Assembly: GCA_036821905.1 (NCBI GenBank)
Contig: DAISIR010000003.1
Location: 1-64,000, forward strand
Length of the DNA: 64,000 nucleotides
Source: Brooklawnia sp937867175
Lineage (GTDB): Bacteria; Actinomycetota; Actinomycetes; Propionibacteriales; Propionibacteriaceae
Direction of reading: 5' to 3'
Program-made: the position numbers and the translations under genes
Shown here: positions 25,597 through 34,493 of the stretch, in pieces
How the letters are laid out: every line of letters starts with the position of its first letter
How positions within the stretch are numbered: position 1 is the first letter of the stretch
The notes under the pieces: model-generated
The model's database searches: none
Seen by the model: the letters and a program-made list of their open reading frames with translations, nothing else
Told to the model about the DNA's origin: nothing

Positions 25597-27080
25597 GTCG
25601 TGGTTCCTCTCTTCGGGGTGCCTCGTTCCTCGTTCTGTGTGCCCTGCCCGGTCGCGAGGTCATTGGCGGGCGCGTCCACATTGCGCAGCATCAGCGAGAC
25701 GACCAGGGTGACCAGCGTGACGCCGACGGCGATCCAGGTGATGGTGCCCAATGCGCTGGCCTGGGCAGCCGCCTCGCTTTCGGCGCCGCCCGCCAGCTCA
25801 CGCGCCATGAAGATGCCCAAGCCTGCCGTCACCAGCGCAACCCACAGCGTCGTGCCGAACTGCCCGGCGAGCGGCATCAAGCCCGCCAGCATGCCGCGCT
25901 GCTCCAGCGGCGTCTGGTTGAGCGCCGCAATCTGCACCGGGTTGGTGAAGGCGAAACCCGCACCGCCCACGACCGTGCCGATGATCACCAGCCAGAGGTT
26001 CTGGGCGGGGAAGCCAATCGCCAACGTGACCAGTCCCGCAACCAACAACCCGACGCCCAACGACACCGGTTGGCGCGGCCCGCCCTTGTCCAGCATCTTG
26101 CCTGCCACCGGCGCCGCCACCACCTGGGCCAGCACCGGCACGATCATCAACAAGCCGGTGACCGTGGGTGACAAGCCCAGCACCTGCTGCACATAGCGTG
26201 CGACGAACGCGCCCATCAGCACATTGGGTAGGAAGCGCATCAGCGAGACGAACATCGCAATCGCCACGTTGCGGATGGTCAGCAGGCGGAACTGGATCAG
26301 CGGCTTGTCCTCGCGCAGTGACAGCAGCACCAGGGCGACGCCGGCCAGTAGCCCGCCGGCGACCAGCAGCAGCACGCTCGGCGAACTGAAGCCCAAGACG
26401 CCCGCCTGCATGATGCCGAAGGTGAGCAAGACGACGGCAAGCAGCAACAGCAGGCTGCCCTGGTAGTCGAAGGACGTCGGCTGCGGCTTGACCTGCGAGT
26501 AGTTCACGCGGCCCACCAGGAAGAACGCGATGACCGCCGCGCCGACCACGAACAGATAGGCGAAGGGCCACGAGATGTACTGGATGACCAGCCCCAGCAG
26601 CGTCGGCGCAAACGCGGTGACGGTCATGCTGATCATCATCATGCGTCCCTGCGCGCCCCCGCGCTCCTGCTGTGAGAAGACGTCGATCAGCAGCGCGGTC
26701 GAGGCGGGCAGCATGAAGGCGGCGCCCAGCCCCTCGAGGGCACGCCCGCCCAGGACGACGGCGAACTGACCCAGCAGGCCGCCGGCGAAGGTGACGGCGG
26801 CACCAGCCAGGATCAGCACCAAGCCCCAACGGAAGACCCGGGTGCGGCCTTGACGGTCGCCAAGGGCGCCGCCGACCGTGACGAAGCCGGCCAGCACCAT
26901 CAGCGCGATGTTCAAGATCCATTGGCTCGCCGTCACCGAAATGCCCAGTGCCACCTGCATGCTGGGCAGCCCCACCTGCGTCGCCGCTGAGTCGATGGCC
27001 CATGTCGACAACCCGGCGGCAGCCGCGAGGACGGCAAATCGTTTGACCGTGGTTTCGGCCAGGCTCTGCTGCTCGGTCAT
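25593..27080 (-). CDS. DHA2-type MFS drug/proton antiporter
   Basis: A 495-residue major-facilitator protein, probably with 14 transmembrane helices. Motif A-like GGALGDRQGRTRVFRWG lies after helix 2 and motif C-like AFAPTLLGLVIQYISWPFAYL near helix 5, as in DHA2 exporters of the EmrB/QacA type. The substrate is unknown. Part of the operon led by the MBL-fold gene; 45 bp separate it from the DUF2252 gene upstream. A single GGGTGACA at 26166 lies within this coding region and is probably coincidental. Confidence 0.87.
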   Translation of the reverse strand: MTEQQSLAETTVKRFAVLAAAAGLSTWAIDSAATQVGLPSMQVALGISVTASQWILNIALMVLAGFVTVGGALGDRQGRTRVFRWGLVLILAGAAVTFAGGLLGQFAVVLGGRALEGLGAAFMLPASTALLIDVFSQQERGGAQGRMMMISMTVTAFAPTLLGLVIQYISWPFAYLFVVGAAVIAFFLVGRVNYSQVKPQPTSFDYQGSLLLLLAVVLLTFGIMQAGVLGFSSPSVLLLVAGGLLAGVALVLLSLREDKPLIQFRLLTIRNVAIAMFVSLMRFLPNVLMGAFVARYVQQVLGLSPTVTGLLMIVPVLAQVVAAPVAGKMLDKGGPRQPVSLGVGLLVAGLVTLAIGFPAQNLWLVIIGTVVGGAGFAFTNPVQIAALNQTPLEQRGMLAGLMPLAGQFGTTLWVALVTAGLGIFMARELAGGAESEAAAQASALGTITWIAVGVTLVTLVVSLMLRNVDAPANDLATGQGTQNEERGTPKRGTTT

Positions 27081-27125
27081 GGCACAACCTCCGTATCAGG
27101 GATGGGTGAGGCCGTCCTGCCCGGA

Positions 27126-28517
27126 CTACGCCTCAGGCTGGGATGGGCTTGCCGAGACCAGCCGGACGTGGTCGCGCTCGGTGATGTCCGCGTAGCCGAC
27201 CGCGAACTTGGCGACGGCCAGGTCGAAGGTGTCGGTGTCGCCGAGGTAGCCGGTGATCTTGGCCGCGTCGGCGACCCTCGCGTGTGCGCGCGCCAGGACC
27301 CCTCCGCAGACGGCGGCGTACAAGCGCAACGACTCCTTGTCCAGCTTGGTCAAGTCGATGGCGGCCTTGTGGTCGTGGAGTTGGCGGACATAGAAGTCGA
27401 AGGGCGCCCGCTCGCTGCCGCGGCACCAGCCCAGGAAAGGATCCCCGGCCGCCTGCAGCGCCTTCTGGCCGCTGACCACCCGCTGGCCGGCGTGCTCGAA
27501 CGGGCCGGGACCGAGATAGCGCTCCAGCACCGACGCCCCGGCCTGCTTCATCTGCAGCACCAGGGGCTCCTGATCGCCGGATTCCAGCAACAGCAACAAC
27601 GCGCGCGTGCCCACGCTGCCCACGCCAACCACCTTGTGCGCCAGATCGGTGAACGCAAACCGGGCCAGCAGCGCGACCAGATCGATCGGCACGGTGCCGA
27701 GGTACTCCTGATAGGCGGTGGCCAGGCCGCTGCGTTGCCCGGTCAGTTCCGGGTCTGGGACCCGCATCAGCACCGGCGGGTCGTTGCGGAACCGACGGCG
27801 TCCGTCGACCACCTCGGTCAGTTTCAGCGCCGCGGTCTGGCTGGTGCGTCCCTGGGAGGACGCCGTGGCCTTCACCACGGCCTTGCCCAGCCCGGTGCGC
27901 CGCAACCGGCGGGTCAGTACCTCGGCGTCCACCCGGGCCGTCCACGCCGCCATCGTCGACAGTGTGCTCAGGTGCGCCATGGTCTCGCGGTAGGCACGGA
28001 CGCCGGCCCGCACGGCGCGCCGTGACTGCCTGCCCGACAGCCCCAGATCGCGTCCGGCGACCAGCGTGCTGGCCGCGAGTCGTTTGACATCCCACTCGAA
28101 GGGGCCGGGCAGGGTCTCGTCGAAGTCGTTCAGGTCGAAGATGAGCCTGCGTTCGGCCGTCGCGAAGAGCCCGAAGTTCGCCAGGTGCGCGTCCCCGCAC
28201 AGCTGCGTGCTGATTCCGGTGTTGGGGAGCAGGCTGAGGTCGCTGGCCATCACGGCCGCTGCCCCCCGCAGATAGGCGAACGGGCTGGCCCCCATCCGCT
28301 CGTAGCGCAGCGGAACCAGCCCCGGCTCGCGGCCTTGGTCCTGCTCCTGCAGCAAGGCGTTGGCGTCACGGCGTTCGTCCGGTTGCGGTAAGGCAGCATG
28401 GGCCTCCAGCGGGTACTCGCGGCGCCGGTCCAGGCCCGCGGCGTGCCGCGCCGCCCGGTCCGGACGTACCGCGGTCAGGAAGTTGGCGGGCAGTGCGGGT
28501 GGCTGCGGGGCGTTCAT
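27126..28517 (-). CDS. DUF2252-family protein
   Basis: A 463-residue protein with the DUF2252 hallmarks: LVPLRYERMGASPFAYLRGAA, TQLCGDAHLANFGLF and IFDLNDFDETLPGPFEWDVKRLAAS. The GDxHxxNFG and DFD motifs resemble those of aminoglycoside-phosphotransferase-like kinases, so an ATP-dependent phosphotransfer role is possible but unproven. Second gene of the operon, 36 bp after the MBL-fold gene. Confidence 0.88.
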   Translation of the reverse strand: MNAPQPPALPANFLTAVRPDRAARHAAGLDRRREYPLEAHAALPQPDERRDANALLQEQDQGREPGLVPLRYERMGASPFAYLRGAAAVMASDLSLLPNTGISTQLCGDAHLANFGLFATAERRLIFDLNDFDETLPGPFEWDVKRLAASTLVAGRDLGLSGRQSRRAVRAGVRAYRETMAHLSTLSTMAAWTARVDAEVLTRRLRRTGLGKAVVKATASSQGRTSQTAALKLTEVVDGRRRFRNDPPVLMRVPDPELTGQRSGLATAYQEYLGTVPIDLVALLARFAFTDLAHKVVGVGSVGTRALLLLLESGDQEPLVLQMKQAGASVLERYLGPGPFEHAGQRVVSGQKALQAAGDPFLGWCRGSERAPFDFYVRQLHDHKAAIDLTKLDKESLRLYAAVCGGVLARAHARVADAAKITGYLGDTDTFDLAVAKFAVGYADITERDHVRLVSASPSQPEA

Positions 28518-28553
28518 GTGGAATGGCCTTCCTCTGCGAGGTGGTGCACCGGA

Positions 28554-30332
28554 TCAGGACGCCGGGCCGTGCAGGGTGACCAGGATGCGGTCGGCGGAGG
28601 GCGGTTCGTCGAGGAGACGGGCGAAACTGTTCGCCACTTCCGCGCTGCCCACCAGCTCGAGGTGGTCCCGCGCCTGCAGGTCGGCCAGGCCCGTTCCGGT
28701 CAGATAGTCGACGAACGCCGCCTTGTCGGCGAATCGCAGCGTGGTGCCGACGTCCGGGTCAGTGCCCTCGACGATCTCAAGCACGCCGCGCCGCAGATGC
28801 GCGGTGAACTCACCGGGTTCGGCGCCGCCGATCACCAGCACCAGGCTGAACTCCTGATACCAGGCGAGTTCAGCGCGCAGCCGGGGTGGCAGCCCGCCGA
28901 CCAGGGAGCCGAGTGGCAGCCCGAGCTGGACGTCGCGGGGTGAGATACCGGTGGCCGCCGGGACCCGCCCAGCGAGTTCCTCGGCCGCCATCAGGTACCA
29001 GTTGCGCCAGGTCGCGTTACCCTGTCTCAGACCCTCGGCGCGGTGCGCCTCGGCGGCGAGCTGGCGGGCGCGGCCATTGGACGGGTCATGGCGCACCAGG
29101 TAGCCAAGGACCTCGATCGCCCACGGATTGTCGCCGGCGTCCATCGACTCGCGGGCCAGGTCGCAGACCCGATCCGCGCCACCCATCGCCTCGACGTAGC
29201 GGCGCTGCCGTTCGGCGTACGGGGCTGGGTTGAAGTCGGTTGCCTCGCCCTGGTTGAAACCGAGATACCAGGTGTAGATCGACCGGGAACCGTGGGCCAC
29301 GCTGCCGTAGCCCTCGATTCCCGTGGTCTCGTAGGCCCGCAGGTGCGGGGGCATCTGGCCCATCTGTTCGACGATCTGGTCGCGGACGTAGCCCTTGTTC
29401 ATGAACCGGACGGTCTGGTCGTGGGTCCAGGCGATGACGTCGCGGTAATTGCGCAGATGGTCGCGGGAGGCCTCGGCCCCGACGACGGAGCGGCCGTGGC
29501 TCTTGGCCAGCGCCTCGGCGGGGAATCGGCGCAGCACGTCGAGTGAGGCCACCCACTGGGCGGCGGGCCTGGGCACGTCACCGCGCAGGGTGTAGAGGTT
29601 GGGGTAGCACTCCCCCTGCACACACTCGGCGCTCTGCAGGACGCCGAGTTCGGGCATCCACACCACGATCTCGTCCGGAGCCTCGCTGGGCACCCAGACG
29701 ATTTCGAGCCGCACACCGGCGATCTCGATCTCCAGGCGGTCGTCCACCAGCGTGTTCGGGGGCACGAGCCCGGCCCGCTGGTGGAACGCGAGGAACGGGC
29801 CGGCTCCCACGTTCACCCGGCCCAGCGGGGACGCAGGCAGGGCGTTGCCGAACTGGTAGTTGGCCCGCGCCGCCATGATGGGCTGGTTGAACCCGTTGAT
29901 CCGGCCGATCTCGGCGAGCAGTTGGCGTTGTGCGATGACCGGTATCCGGTCGGGGTTGGCGGGATGCAGCAGGGCCGGTGATCCAGCCCAGTGGTCCCCA
30001 TGGCTGTGGGAGTAGACCACCCCGGCGATCGGGTACTCACAGATCTCGCGGAAGGCGAGCAGGGCGTTTTCCAGGTTCTCGATGGCGGTCATCGCATCGA
30101 TCACGATGACCCCGTCCTTGCCGATGACGAAGGTCGAGTTGGCGGCGTCGAACCCGACCGCGTTGTAGACGTTGTCGGACACCTGCTCAATCGCAGGCTC
30201 CATCACCGCCGACAGATGGGTGAGGTTCGGGTGGACGTGCGGGCTCGCCTCGGTGACCGCACGGTTCTCCAACTGCCCCAGCCCCGGAACCTTGCGCAGC
30301 TCGCCAAGGTCCATGACACGCGGTGCCCACAT
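28554..30332 (-). CDS. Metallo-beta-lactamase-fold alkyl sulfatase-like hydrolase
   Basis: A 592-residue protein. The zinc-binding motif VVYSHSHGDHWAGS (HxHxDH) lies at about residues 105-115 in the MBL domain. It is followed by the helical dimerisation region (ETTGIEGYGSVAHGSRSIYTWYLGF ... AEGLRQGNATWRNWYLMAAEEL) and a C-terminal SCP2-like domain (~470-592), the architecture of SdsA1/BDS1-type alkyl sulfatases. By family it would cleave sulfate from alkyl sulfates. No clear secretion signal is seen. It heads a four-gene operon, and a GGGTGACA pair lies 75-95 bp upstream. Confidence 0.83.
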   Translation of the reverse strand: MWAPRVMDLGELRKVPGLGQLENRAVTEASPHVHPNLTHLSAVMEPAIEQVSDNVYNAVGFDAANSTFVIGKDGVIVIDAMTAIENLENALLAFREICEYPIAGVVYSHSHGDHWAGSPALLHPANPDRIPVIAQRQLLAEIGRINGFNQPIMAARANYQFGNALPASPLGRVNVGAGPFLAFHQRAGLVPPNTLVDDRLEIEIAGVRLEIVWVPSEAPDEIVVWMPELGVLQSAECVQGECYPNLYTLRGDVPRPAAQWVASLDVLRRFPAEALAKSHGRSVVGAEASRDHLRNYRDVIAWTHDQTVRFMNKGYVRDQIVEQMGQMPPHLRAYETTGIEGYGSVAHGSRSIYTWYLGFNQGEATDFNPAPYAERQRRYVEAMGGADRVCDLARESMDAGDNPWAIEVLGYLVRHDPSNGRARQLAAEAHRAEGLRQGNATWRNWYLMAAEELAGRVPAATGISPRDVQLGLPLGSLVGGLPPRLRAELAWYQEFSLVLVIGGAEPGEFTAHLRRGVLEIVEGTDPDVGTTLRFADKAAFVDYLTGTGLADLQARDHLELVGSAEVANSFARLLDEPPSADRILVTLHGPAS

Positions 30333-30406
30333 GACAGTTCACTCCTCATTGGCAGGTGAATCCGATTGCCACATGCTGGCACGCGCGCCTGGGGCGCCGA
30401 CAGTGC

Positions 30407-30427
30407 GGGTGACACGCGCGGGTGACA
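30407..30427. promoter_or_regulatory. Tandem GGGTGACA repeat ahead of the MBL-led operon
   Basis: Two exact copies start at 30407 and 30420, 13 bp apart, upstream of the MBL - DUF2252 - MFS - DUF1214 operon. On the coding (minus) strand of that operon they read as TGTCACCC. This is the fourth site of the cluster's shared motif. Confidence 0.68.
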
Positions 30428-30458
30428 TCCCCCGTCCGCCACCGCCACCACGGTCAGC

Positions 30459-31361
30459 TCAGGCCATCGCCCCCAGGATCACCGCCGCATTCTCGTCGAG
30501 GCCGGCCAGCTTCTCGGCGGTGGACTGGTCGACCGGACGCAGCCCGATCTTCAGCCCGTAGGTGACCTCTCCGGCGGCCTCGACGATGGCGGCCACCTCG
30601 GCGGCGCCCAGCAGCGTCCCGTTCGGGGTGCCGGTGGTGCCCGCCAGAGGCAGGTGCATGTCGATCCACGGGATCCCGAAGATGGTCTGCTCACCTGAGC
30701 AGCTGGAGAAGCCGACATGGCGCAGCCAGCCCGCTGCGGCGGCGGCCCTGACGTGGTCGAGCGGGAGCTGGGCGTTGCGTCCTTCGATCGCGCTGCGGGC
30801 CCAGTTGATCACCACGCCCCAGTCGACGCCAGGGGTGTGTGCGGACACCGCGTCGAGCACAGCGAGCTCCTGATCCAAGGTGAGGTAGCCCTTGTTGGGC
30901 TCCTGGCCCTCCACCCAAGCGTCGCAGTGCTCGATCCACAACGCCGCGCCGCCCCAATCCCAGCCGGCCATCTCGAGCAGCGACTGGGCGAAAGCGTCCG
31001 CGTCGGCCTTACCAGTCGGGGCGGAATGGAGTTGCACGGCCCTGATCCGGTGGCCCTCGCCCACCATGCGGGCAACGGCCGCCGCCTCACCGCGCGCCCA
31101 GTCGAGCGCCCGTTGGCGGCCCGCTTCGTCAGGAGACGCAAAACCGAAATCGGGGTCTTTGGCGTTATGGCCGGCAGTGCCGGGGATACCTGTCACGATG
31201 GCCGGCAGGTCGCCCGGGGCGCCGGCCGGCCAGCCGGTGGAATCGGCGTAGGCCAGCTCCAGACCGCCGAACCACTCGCGTTCGGCCACCTCAGCCAAGA
31301 AAGCGGGGCGGGCCTCCTCGTCGGCAGGCCAGACGACATAGGCGGACAGGTACAGGTTCAC
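30459..31361 (-). CDS. DUF4862-like TIM-barrel protein
   Basis: A 300-residue protein beginning MNLYLSAYVVWP, with patterns suggestive of a TIM barrel: AVQLHSAPTGKADAD, AALWIEHCDAW, VDWGVVINWARSAIEGR and GFSSCSGEQTIFGIPWIDMHLP. It resembles the actinobacterial DUF4862 family, whose function is unknown, and I do not assign a reaction. It lies between the MBL operon promoter and the hem genes on the same strand, 76 bp after the hemL-side gap. Confidence 0.55.
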   Translation of the reverse strand: MNLYLSAYVVWPADEEARPAFLAEVAEREWFGGLELAYADSTGWPAGAPGDLPAIVTGIPGTAGHNAKDPDFGFASPDEAGRQRALDWARGEAAAVARMVGEGHRIRAVQLHSAPTGKADADAFAQSLLEMAGWDWGGAALWIEHCDAWVEGQEPNKGYLTLDQELAVLDAVSAHTPGVDWGVVINWARSAIEGRNAQLPLDHVRAAAAAGWLRHVGFSSCSGEQTIFGIPWIDMHLPLAGTTGTPNGTLLGAAEVAAIVEAAGEVTYGLKIGLRPVDQSTAEKLAGLDENAAVILGAMA

Positions 31362-31437
31362 GGCCGTGCTCCCTTCAAGATAGGTGCCTCAAGTCTGGCA
31401 TGCCAAGGGAGCTACGGCGCGTGCCGGGCAGCCGGGA

Positions 31438-32733
31438 TCAGCCGGCTGCGGCTCGGGCAGCCGGGGGCAACGCCTTGGCGATCACGTCCAGTTCGCGTTC
31501 GCCGAGTGCGTCCGAGACGAACCAGGCTTCGAAGGCACTGGGTGCCAGCCAGACCCCCTGGTCGAGTATCGCGTGAAAGAAGCGTGCGAAGGCGGCGCCG
31601 TCCTGGGTCTTGGCGGTGTCGTAGTCGGTCACCTCGGCTGCGGTGAAGAAGACGCTGAACAGGTTGCCCCAATGGTTGATCCGGTGTGGGACGCCAGCCT
31701 GGCCCAGCGCGCTGGACACCATTTCGCGCAGCCGGGCGCCGACGTGGTCGAGGCGGGCGTAGAGCGCGTCGTCCGCGAGGTTCAGGGTCGCCAGGCCCGC
31801 TGCTGCCGCCGCCGGATTGCCGCTGAGCGTGCCCGCCTGGTAGACCGGGCCGGCCGGGGCGAGCAAATCCATCAACTCGGCAGCTCCGGCCACCGCCGAC
31901 ATCGGCAGGCCACCCCCGACCACTTTGCCGAAGGTGAACAGGTCGGGTGACCAGCCCTCGGCCTGGCCCGCCAGACCCCAATAGCCGGCGGGCGAGAGCC
32001 GGAAGCCGGTCAGTACCTCGTCGGCGATGAAGACCGCGCCGTGCAAGCTGCACAGCTCACGCAGCCCGCGGTTGAAGCCCGGCGGTGGTGCGATCACACC
32101 CATGTTCGCCGGCACCGGCTCGGTGACCACGGCCGCGATCCGGTCGCCGTGGGCCCTAAACGCCTGTTCGACCAGGTCGAGCCGGCCATAGGGCAGCACG
32201 AGGGTGCTGGCTGCCGTCCCGGCCGTCACCCCGGGCGAATCGGGTAGTCCGAGGGTGGCCACCCCGGAGCCGGCGGCGGCCAGCAGGGCGTCCGAATGCC
32301 CGTGGTAGCAGCCGGCGAACTTGATGATCAACTCGCGTCCGGTGGCCCCGCGCGCCAGCCGGACCGCCGTCATCACGGCCTCGGTGCCGCTGGAGGTGAA
32401 CCGCACCCGCTGAACCGGTTCGATCAGCCGGACGATCTGCTCGGCGAGTTCCAGTTCGGGGACGCACGGCGCGCCGAAGGACGACGACTCGCCCACGGTG
32501 CGCTGCACCGCGGCCACCACCTCGGGATGGGCGTGGCCGAGGATCATCGGCCCCCAACTGCCCACCAAGTCCACGTACTGCTTGCCCTCGACATCGGTGA
32601 TCCAGGCGCCCCGCGCGGATGCCGCGAACCTGGGCGTGCCACCGACCGCGCCGAATGCTCGAACCGGGGACGAGACACCCCCGGGCATCACCCGCCGGGC
32701 CCGCTCGAAAAGCTCTGCATTGCTGCTGGTCAT
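31438..32733 (-). CDS. hemL: Glutamate-1-semialdehyde 2,1-aminomutase
   Basis: A 431-residue PLP-dependent class III aminotransferase-fold enzyme converting glutamate-1-semialdehyde to 5-aminolevulinate. The PLP-binding lysine lies in LFTFGKVVGGGLPM, preceded by FIADEVLTGFRLSP with the PLP-ring aspartate region. The N-terminus has GGVSSPVRAFGAVGGTPRF, characteristic of HemL rather than other aminotransferases. Its start overlaps the hemB stop by 4 bp (ATGA). Last gene of the hemACDBL operon. Confidence 0.96.
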   Translation of the reverse strand: MTSSNAELFERARRVMPGGVSSPVRAFGAVGGTPRFAASARGAWITDVEGKQYVDLVGSWGPMILGHAHPEVVAAVQRTVGESSSFGAPCVPELELAEQIVRLIEPVQRVRFTSSGTEAVMTAVRLARGATGRELIIKFAGCYHGHSDALLAAAGSGVATLGLPDSPGVTAGTAASTLVLPYGRLDLVEQAFRAHGDRIAAVVTEPVPANMGVIAPPPGFNRGLRELCSLHGAVFIADEVLTGFRLSPAGYWGLAGQAEGWSPDLFTFGKVVGGGLPMSAVAGAAELMDLLAPAGPVYQAGTLSGNPAAAAAGLATLNLADDALYARLDHVGARLREMVSSALGQAGVPHRINHWGNLFSVFFTAAEVTDYDTAKTQDGAAFARFFHAILDQGVWLAPSAFEAWFVSDALGERELDVIAKALPPAARAAAG

Positions 32734-33701
32734 GACCGTTCCCTCAGCCAGCCGGCGACCTCGACCGCCCAGTAGGTGCAGATGATGGTGGCGCCGGCCC
32801 GACGGACGCTGGTCAGCGCCTCCAGCACCGCCCGGTCACGATCGATCCAGCCGTTGGCCGCTGCTGCCTCGACCATCGCGTACTCCCCCGAGACCACGTA
32901 GGCCGCGGTCGGCACGTCGACCATCGCCGTCACCTCGGCGAGCACGTCCAGGTAGCCGAGGGCAGGCTTGACCATGACGATGTCGGCACCCTCGGCCACG
33001 TCGAGGCGTACCTCGCGCCGGGCTTCGACGCCGTTTGCCGGGTCTTGCTGGTAGGAGCGCCGGTCGCCTCGCAGGCTTGATGCGACAGCCTCCCGGAACG
33101 GCCCGTAGAAGGCGGACGCATACTTGGCCGCATAGGCCAGCACCAGCGTGTCGGTGCGTCCAGCCTTGTCAAGTGCATCCCGGACGGCGGCGACCTGGCC
33201 GTCCATCATGCCGGAGGTGCCGACCATGGTCGCGCCGGCGTCAGCCAGCACCGTGGCCATTTCGCGGTATCGGGTCAGTGTCGGATCGTTGGCGACCTGT
33301 CCGTGCTCGTCGAGGACGCCGCAGTGCCCGTGATCGGTGAACTCGTCCAGGCACAGGTCGGCGATGATCGGCATGCCCGGCACCGCGGCAGCCAGGGTCC
33401 GGACGCCGGCCGCGAGGATACCGTCGGGGTTGACGGCCTCGGAGCCGACGGCGTCCTTGTGGGTGGGGATGCCGAACAGCATCAGCCCGCCGATGCCGGC
33501 CTGCTGGGCCTGGCGGGCGGCCTCGGCCAAGCTGGCCAGGCTGTGCTGCACGACGCCCGGCATGGACTCGATCGGTCGCGGTTCGGCGAGCCCTTCGACC
33601 ACGAACATCGGCAATACCAGATTGGACGGGTGCAGTCGGGTTTCGGCGACCAGCCGACGTACCCCCACCGACTGCCGCAATCGACGCGGACGCTCCACCA
33701 T
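32730..33701 (-). CDS. hemB: Porphobilinogen synthase (5-aminolevulinate dehydratase)
   Basis: A 323-residue enzyme condensing two 5-aminolevulinate molecules to porphobilinogen. Schiff-base lysines are in AYAAKYASAFYGPFREA and VMVKPALGYLDV. The metal site reads DLCLDEFTDHGHCG: two of the three usual zinc cysteines are present and the middle one is aspartate, so the metal dependence may be mixed. ATG 33701 is given; GTG 33707, two codons upstream, has a better-spaced GGGAG site and is about equally likely. Either way it abuts or overlaps the hemD stop. Confidence 0.95.
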   Translation of the reverse strand: MVERPRRLRQSVGVRRLVAETRLHPSNLVLPMFVVEGLAEPRPIESMPGVVQHSLASLAEAARQAQQAGIGGLMLFGIPTHKDAVGSEAVNPDGILAAGVRTLAAAVPGMPIIADLCLDEFTDHGHCGVLDEHGQVANDPTLTRYREMATVLADAGATMVGTSGMMDGQVAAVRDALDKAGRTDTLVLAYAAKYASAFYGPFREAVASSLRGDRRSYQQDPANGVEARREVRLDVAEGADIVMVKPALGYLDVLAEVTAMVDVPTAAYVVSGEYAMVEAAAANGWIDRDRAVLEALTSVRRAGATIICTYWAVEVAGWLRERS

Positions 33702-33703
33702 GT

Positions 33704-34492
33704 TCACAAGGCACTCCCTTCGACTGGATCTGGCCAGCACTTGGCCAGGTCATGGGCGACTGCTGCCGGGTCGGTCCGCTGGATCTCGACCACCGGCCAA
33801 CCGTGGGCCCGGCAGCGGGCGGCGGTGACCGGCCCGACCGCGACGATCTCGGTGCCGGCGGCGATCACCGGGACGACGGCCAGTGCGTCCGCGGCGCTGG
33901 GCGAACGCACCAGCACTCCGGCGAAGTCGCCGGCCGCCAGACCGGCTACGGTCGCGGCGCTGGGCTCACGTGGCCGGGTGTCGTAGACGGCCGCAGCGTG
34001 CACCTGCCAGCCGCCCGCCCGCAGACCGTCGGGCAGCACCGATCGGGCCCTGGCGGACAGCGGCAGGATCGCCGAACTTGTACGTGCGAGGGGCTGTGGC
34101 TGGCTCAACAGGAGTTCGAGGAGATCCTCTGCGGTAGTCCCGGGCGAGATGAGCACTCGCTCGGCCGGCACCGGCAGGGACGCCGTGGTCGCCGACCCCA
34201 CCGACGCCACCCGCAACCCCGAATCAAGCGCCGCGACCAGCCGTTCCGACAGGTCTGGGACGCTTTCCAGCCAGTGACGCCATGTCCGCGGTGAGGTGAC
34301 CACCAACCAGCCACCAGCATCGGCTCGGTCGAGGTCATCGGCCAGCCCGCGCGCGGGCGCAGCGTCCACCGACGGCCCGGTCGCCAGTAGCGGTTCGATG
34401 ATCGTAGGCACGCCGAAGCCAGCCAGTGCTGACGCATCTGCCTCGTTGCCGTCCGGCCTGATCAATAGGATCGGCCGCCTACTGACCCTCAC
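33704..34492 (-). CDS. hemD: Uroporphyrinogen-III synthase
   Basis: A 262-residue protein with low sequence conservation, as usual for HemD. It has the two-lobed pattern RVLISPGTTAEDLLELL and AAVYDTRPREPSAATVAGLAAGDFAGVLVRSPSAADAL, with VAVGPVTAARCRAHG near the C-terminus. It would cyclise hydroxymethylbilane with D-ring inversion, giving the last precursor shared by haem and cobalamin. It starts with GTG one base after the hemC stop; operon position strongly supports the call. Confidence 0.88.
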   Translation of the reverse strand: MRVSRRPILLIRPDGNEADASALAGFGVPTIIEPLLATGPSVDAAPARGLADDLDRADAGGWLVVTSPRTWRHWLESVPDLSERLVAALDSGLRVASVGSATTASLPVPAERVLISPGTTAEDLLELLLSQPQPLARTSSAILPLSARARSVLPDGLRAGGWQVHAAAVYDTRPREPSAATVAGLAAGDFAGVLVRSPSAADALAVVPVIAAGTEIVAVGPVTAARCRAHGWPVVEIQRTDPAAVAHDLAKCWPDPVEGSAL

Positions 34493-34493
34493 C

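Noticed and set aside
26166..26173. GGGTGACA inside the MFS gene
   Set aside because: A single copy in coding sequence encoding TVGDK, without a second copy at 11-13 bp; not counted as part of the proposed regulon.
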